Positions 60,161-64,000 of a DNA stretch of 64,000 nt are shown piece by piece; position 1 is the stretch's first letter; every line of letters starts with the position of its first letter. The translations under genes and the position numbers were made by a program. The notes under the pieces were generated by a model. It was not told the DNA's origin. It did no database searches and saw only the letters and a program-made list of their open reading frames with translations. The DNA comes from Flaveria trinervia. Taxonomy: Eukaryota > Streptophyta > Magnoliopsida > Asterales > Asteraceae. The stretch covers positions 10,072,708 to 10,136,707 of the forward strand of contig CM046456.1 of assembly GCA_025506515.1 (NCBI GenBank), written 5' to 3'.

Positions 60161-61237
60161 ATAATAATAAAAAACCGTTTGTACTAAGCAAGGGACAAAC
60201 TTGGAACAACACGGTTTGTATTAATCATCTGAAGACTAATTTAAATATCTTTCTGTATTAACCTAATATATCATCTGGATTTTAGTCAAGAAATCAGATA
60301 TATTATTTTTATTTATAAACTAGCAAACAACCCGTTGCGGGAGTCAATGATGATTGTATCAATTCAATATCCAAATGCTTCACAAAGTGTCATTATATAA
60401 CTAATTTCAAAAGAGAACAATTCAAAGGGTATGCTACTGTGTGAAAGCATAATGTGAAAGCCTCATACATTTCAGATATGTGCCAGCTTAATTGCAAAAT
60501 AAGACATCACCCAACTCCTTTATATTTAACACCCCTAAGTTAAATTCTTCAGCTGTCTACAAACAACATTTGCTTCAATCTATCTACCACATGATGCATG
60601 ACTTAGAAAGAATAAACAAAGAAAAATTTAGTAAAGAAGCATAGATCTAAATGGGATTCACCATTTTTGTCAGACATGAAAGATCAAATGTCGGGTGCTT
60701 GAAAAAATTAGTAAGCATTACCTAGGTGCTGTAACGATCTAGTAACCGAACAACATCATAAAACCTGAATAACTATTCAACCTCATCAAGATGATGACTT
60801 AATCGTGGATGTGAATACCAATGGATTTGCAACAGATGTTGATTTTAGTGTGTTTATGTGATTTCTTCTTACACAATGACTTCTTGTTGTTCTTGATCAT
60901 TTACAAGTTGTGTATCCACTCGATTCGACACTCGTGAAACCATGAATGCAAAAATTAACAGTTTAGTTAAAAGAAGTCATAACTACCACTAGAACAAAAA
61001 ACACAATCCCTTCTCATTGAAAATATCGGAAGACATAGTAGTAATACAACCATTAAAGGTATCTATAATCTATAATTGCATATAAATAAAAATAAGTCAC
61101 AAATCCAAAATCAAGATATTAACCTTTTTAATATATAACCTACGAAAAGCCTCCAAGTTTCAGTTAAGAAAATCTAAGATTGAATTCACATATGAAGTTC
61201 ATGAATGATGATGAATACAATTTAATTCAATACGAGG
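60161..61237. other. Intergenic DNA with one Helitron-like end
   Basis: A minus-strand CTAGT (60323-60319) is preceded on that strand by the hairpin CCCGCAACGGG (60341-60331). The rest shows no gene and leads into the 3' flank of the LINE. Confidence 0.45.
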
Positions 61238-64000
61238 TTACATCAAAATAGAAGGTAGACGGGCAACAAGCTGCGCCGCCACCCCTTTCTGAATAGCAAA
61301 TCCTAACCTTCCAAAAACAAATCCTTGCCTCCCCGGGGTTGAGCAATGGTTGTTTATGACCCGTTGGACCCTGGTCAAAAAGTTGATAACTTCTGGCGCT
61401 AGGGAGCCAAATGTATCAAAGGCAAAGGGAACAAAAGCGTGCTGGTTCTCTGCGCAAGCTTTAGCATGTTTATCCACTTTCTTTGATTCTGCCTTTCTTG
61501 CTGCTTGACCAGCTACAAAACCGTTTTCCCGTAAACCAACCAAAGGGGAAACCCCTGTGAGGTCCACACAAGCATGTTTGCCCCCAGCCCAGCCAAAGAC
61601 GAGCAGATTCGCTGGTCGCAAAGTAGACCTCCCCTCCATAGGGTCCGTGAGGAAATTCACAAGGGTTTCTTTCTTAGCAGAAATCCCAGCTCTTCTTAGG
61701 ATGTCCCCCAAAACATCTCGTACCTAGTCATGCCGATATTTGAACCCAGGTAGCTCTTTACAGTGAAGGGCGTGCTCCCCATATTTATCCATACAAGCTT
61801 TACGACATATCGGACATGTTTCATCTTCCGGGTACATAGGGATCATCAACCGGTATTTGAGAATTGCTCTATATTCTACTGGAGACATGCACTGTCCCAA
61901 CCCTTCAATCGGATAACGGTCAAAAAGTCCTGAGCATGGAGGCCCTTCAGGCAATCAAACACCGCCTTTTGGCGGGATGACAAAGAAAAAACTTCTCCCA
62001 GGCTTTTAGCGATTTCGCTAAACAGAGCATTCGCCAAAGTTGTTTGTGGCTTCGAGGGGGCGGTGTCCTTATTAGAGAAACCGCCAATATCTAAGTCTGG
62101 GAGAAGGACATATAAGCGTTCAAGCGCCTGCTGATAGTCCGGGTCAAGCCCAAAGACCCCACTGTTTCGAAGGATATGATCTTGTAGTTCCCAAGACTGA
62201 GCTCTAGAGGCCACAAAAGCATAAGCCCCAACATCTCGAGCTGAAAGGAGTCCCAAACCACCGAGACGCATTGGCAAAGATGCCAAACGCCATTGGAGAT
62301 CACCAAAAAAAGGGCCACCACCCACGACTATGTCTTCTATAGCCTCCCTGAGGCCATCATCGAACCGAGATACCGCATCCTCCATCAAATGGGGTTCACA
62401 AGTGCGCAACCCAAAAAGTAACTTAGCAACTCCCATGCACGACCTTAGCAAAAGTAGTTCACATTGGGGATTCCTAAGGCAGGGCAAGAGTTTCATGAGG
62501 TCAACCGCTCCCGAGGCCCGCCGCCCAGCCAACTCCTCAATAAAGCTAGGATCACGGCTAACAGCTCCTCCAAGGAGCTTAACCCCCCTCTCTGGTCTAC
62601 CAATCCCTCTCGGGAAAAGTCCGTCCTGAACTTTACGCCCATCGCATGTCGGCCAAAAAACCTCTGTTTTCTTAATGTTGAGATAAAGCCCCAGAGATGG
62701 CCCTTCCACGTTGATGATGTCTAAGGCCTTAGCAACCTCAGACGCGTTGCCGATAATCGTTCCATCATCCAAATACCAAGCATGAAACAAAAGGTTACAA
62801 CGGTCCTAGACCCGAAGAATAAGGGGGTGTAAGGCAAGGGCAAAGAGAAGGGGCCCTAAGGGATCTCCTTGTTGTACTCCGGTAGTAGCCCCAATACAAT
62901 CATTACCAACATACAACTTAGCAGGCTGAGCATAAAGAAATTGGACCCACCGATAGATTGACGGGCAATGCTGATGAACCTCTTGAAGGAAGGTTGTGCG
63001 GTCGACCGTGTTAAAAGCATTAGAGAAATCCACAGTAAGCAAGGCCAAGGAGCCGTCTTATGACAAGAGTTGAGAAACCTGTTTGCACTGTGAAGCACCG
63101 CCTCTGCACCATTAGGCATCCCTACCCCAAATTGAAAGTCCCCCAAGTGCTGGGCCATGTCTTTCCCGACCTTCTTCATCACCACCTTAGAAACCAACCT
63201 TCGCCAAATACACCCCACAGCAATAGGCCGAATTCCTTTATCAGGCTTCAATAAGGGGGTGAGGGGGGCCGACGCAAAAAACTCAGCAAGCACTTTAGGG
63301 CAAGATCCCTCAAGCAATAAGTTAACAACTTCAGTACTGCTCGTAAGCAAACCTGAGGGGGTCACAGAGCCCTCGCCACCAATAGCATCTAACAAGTGTT
63401 GGGCCCGCATCCCGTCCCTACCACATGACGTCCCTTTGGGGAAGGATCGGATACATTTGAACACACACTCCTCATCAACAACAAGAGTGGGTTGGGCTAA
63501 AGGGTTGGAAGGCAAGGACGGGGGTGGCACCACTGGGTGTTTATCAATAAGAGCTTTCAAGGTCGACTCACCAAAAGGGGCAACTCCACTAAAGCATAGG
63601 ACCTTAATTGCAGCCGTGAAATGCCCATCTCTGACTTTCCGAAGACATTGATTAACATTAGGGTCCCTTTCCTTGTCTTCCTCTCTCATGCATTTCCCCC
63701 TAATAGCACCAGCCTCTCCCACGCTATCCAACAGGGACGAGACCAAAGCATCAAATCCGGACCCATTTTTCCGAACTGTTAGCGCGTGCAAAATGTTACT
63801 ACACTGCAAAGATTTCCTGTTCCCTGATCTTCGCTCTCGTCTGGTGGATGGTCTGACCACCCGCAAGGTGCAACGTGGTAGCAAAAGCAATTGAACCCAA
63901 TTTTCAACGGAACCTGGCGACCCCACCACTTTACGCAAAGCACCTGTTAAAACCTGAGCAAACAACAGCCTACAACTGGGGGGAATGCTTTTAACAGTCT
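61238..64000 (-). pseudogene. Non-LTR retrotransposon with RT, CCHC and restriction-like endonuclease region, 5' end outside window
   Basis: One long ORF, broken but traceable on the minus strand, runs from beyond 64,000 to a TAA at 61238-61240. The reverse transcriptase shows GIRPIAVGCIWRRLVSK, LLTVDFSNAFNTVDR (first Asp), GVQQGDPLGPLLFALAL and WYLDDGTIIG (catalytic Asp pair), then LGLYLNIKKTEVF. After a thumb region comes a cysteine-histidine motif, CPICRKACMDKYGEHALHC, then a domain with RPANLLVFGWAGGKHACVDL and a downstream AARKAESKKVDKH. This looks like the restriction-like endonuclease of early-branching LINEs. Defects: a frameshift near 63,055, a TAG at 62808-62806, a frameshift near 61,960 and a TAG at 61726-61724. 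Opposite-strand ORFs here are shadows. The codon use is more GC-rich than its surroundings. Confidence 0.75.

Noticed and set aside
62330..63894. Plus-strand ORFs opposite the LINE
   Set aside because: The minus strand carries all reverse-transcriptase motifs; the plus ORFs are shadows.

Overview
This is nuclear DNA of a flowering plant, most likely a eudicot. It has spliced plant genes, pollen/cell-wall-type multicopper-oxidase relatives, Ty1/copia and LTR-only elements with plant primer sites, hAT MITEs, and long AT-rich intergenic DNA. The style of the repeats reminds me of Asteraceae, but that is an impression from memory and nothing here proves it.

Layout. Bases 1-34,300 are almost entirely transposon-derived. 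From left to right: a possible last exon of an unknown gene; a 3'-truncated Ty1/copia element (385-5389); TA, CA and AAT simple repeats; a 2,560-bp solo LTR with a perfect TACAT target duplication (7401-9960); a decayed minus-strand copia remnant (about 13,950-23,185), split by a complete 7.08-kb LTR element without genes (14715-21790, CAACT duplication) and by a hAT-type MITE (21946-22582); a solo LTR of the first copia family in reverse orientation (24614-25401, ACAAA duplication); a complete but dead copia element (26466-30555, ACAAT duplication); a broken Myb/SANT gene of PIF/Harbinger type; and a second hAT-type MITE (33578-34252, GTCAATAA duplication).

Bases 34,300-55,250 hold three host genes. 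A seven-exon SKU5-similar (SKS) multicopper-oxidase-like gene (+, 35109-39296) is complete except for one missing base in exon 6. A ten-coding-exon snRNA-activating complex subunit gene (SNAPC3/SRD2, -, 40199-46807, non-coding first exon near 48.2 kb) is fully open and convergent with it. A single-exon GT14/DUF266 (BC10-like) glycosyltransferase (-, 53913-55092) is complete except for two single-base frame breaks. These three single-base losses in otherwise well-kept genes suggest either residual assembly errors or very young pseudogenes.

Bases 55,250-64,000 are AT-rich, with Helitron-like termini and a probable non-autonomous Helitron, a tRNA-derived SINE fragment and a dispersed repeat also seen at 30.7 kb. 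At the right edge is a minus-strand non-LTR retrotransposon whose reverse transcriptase is followed by a CCHC motif and what looks like a restriction-like endonuclease domain. That arrangement is unusual for a plant and is the most interesting item in the window. The genes do not form a pathway; the window reads as three unrelated housekeeping or cell-wall genes in a repeat-rich region.
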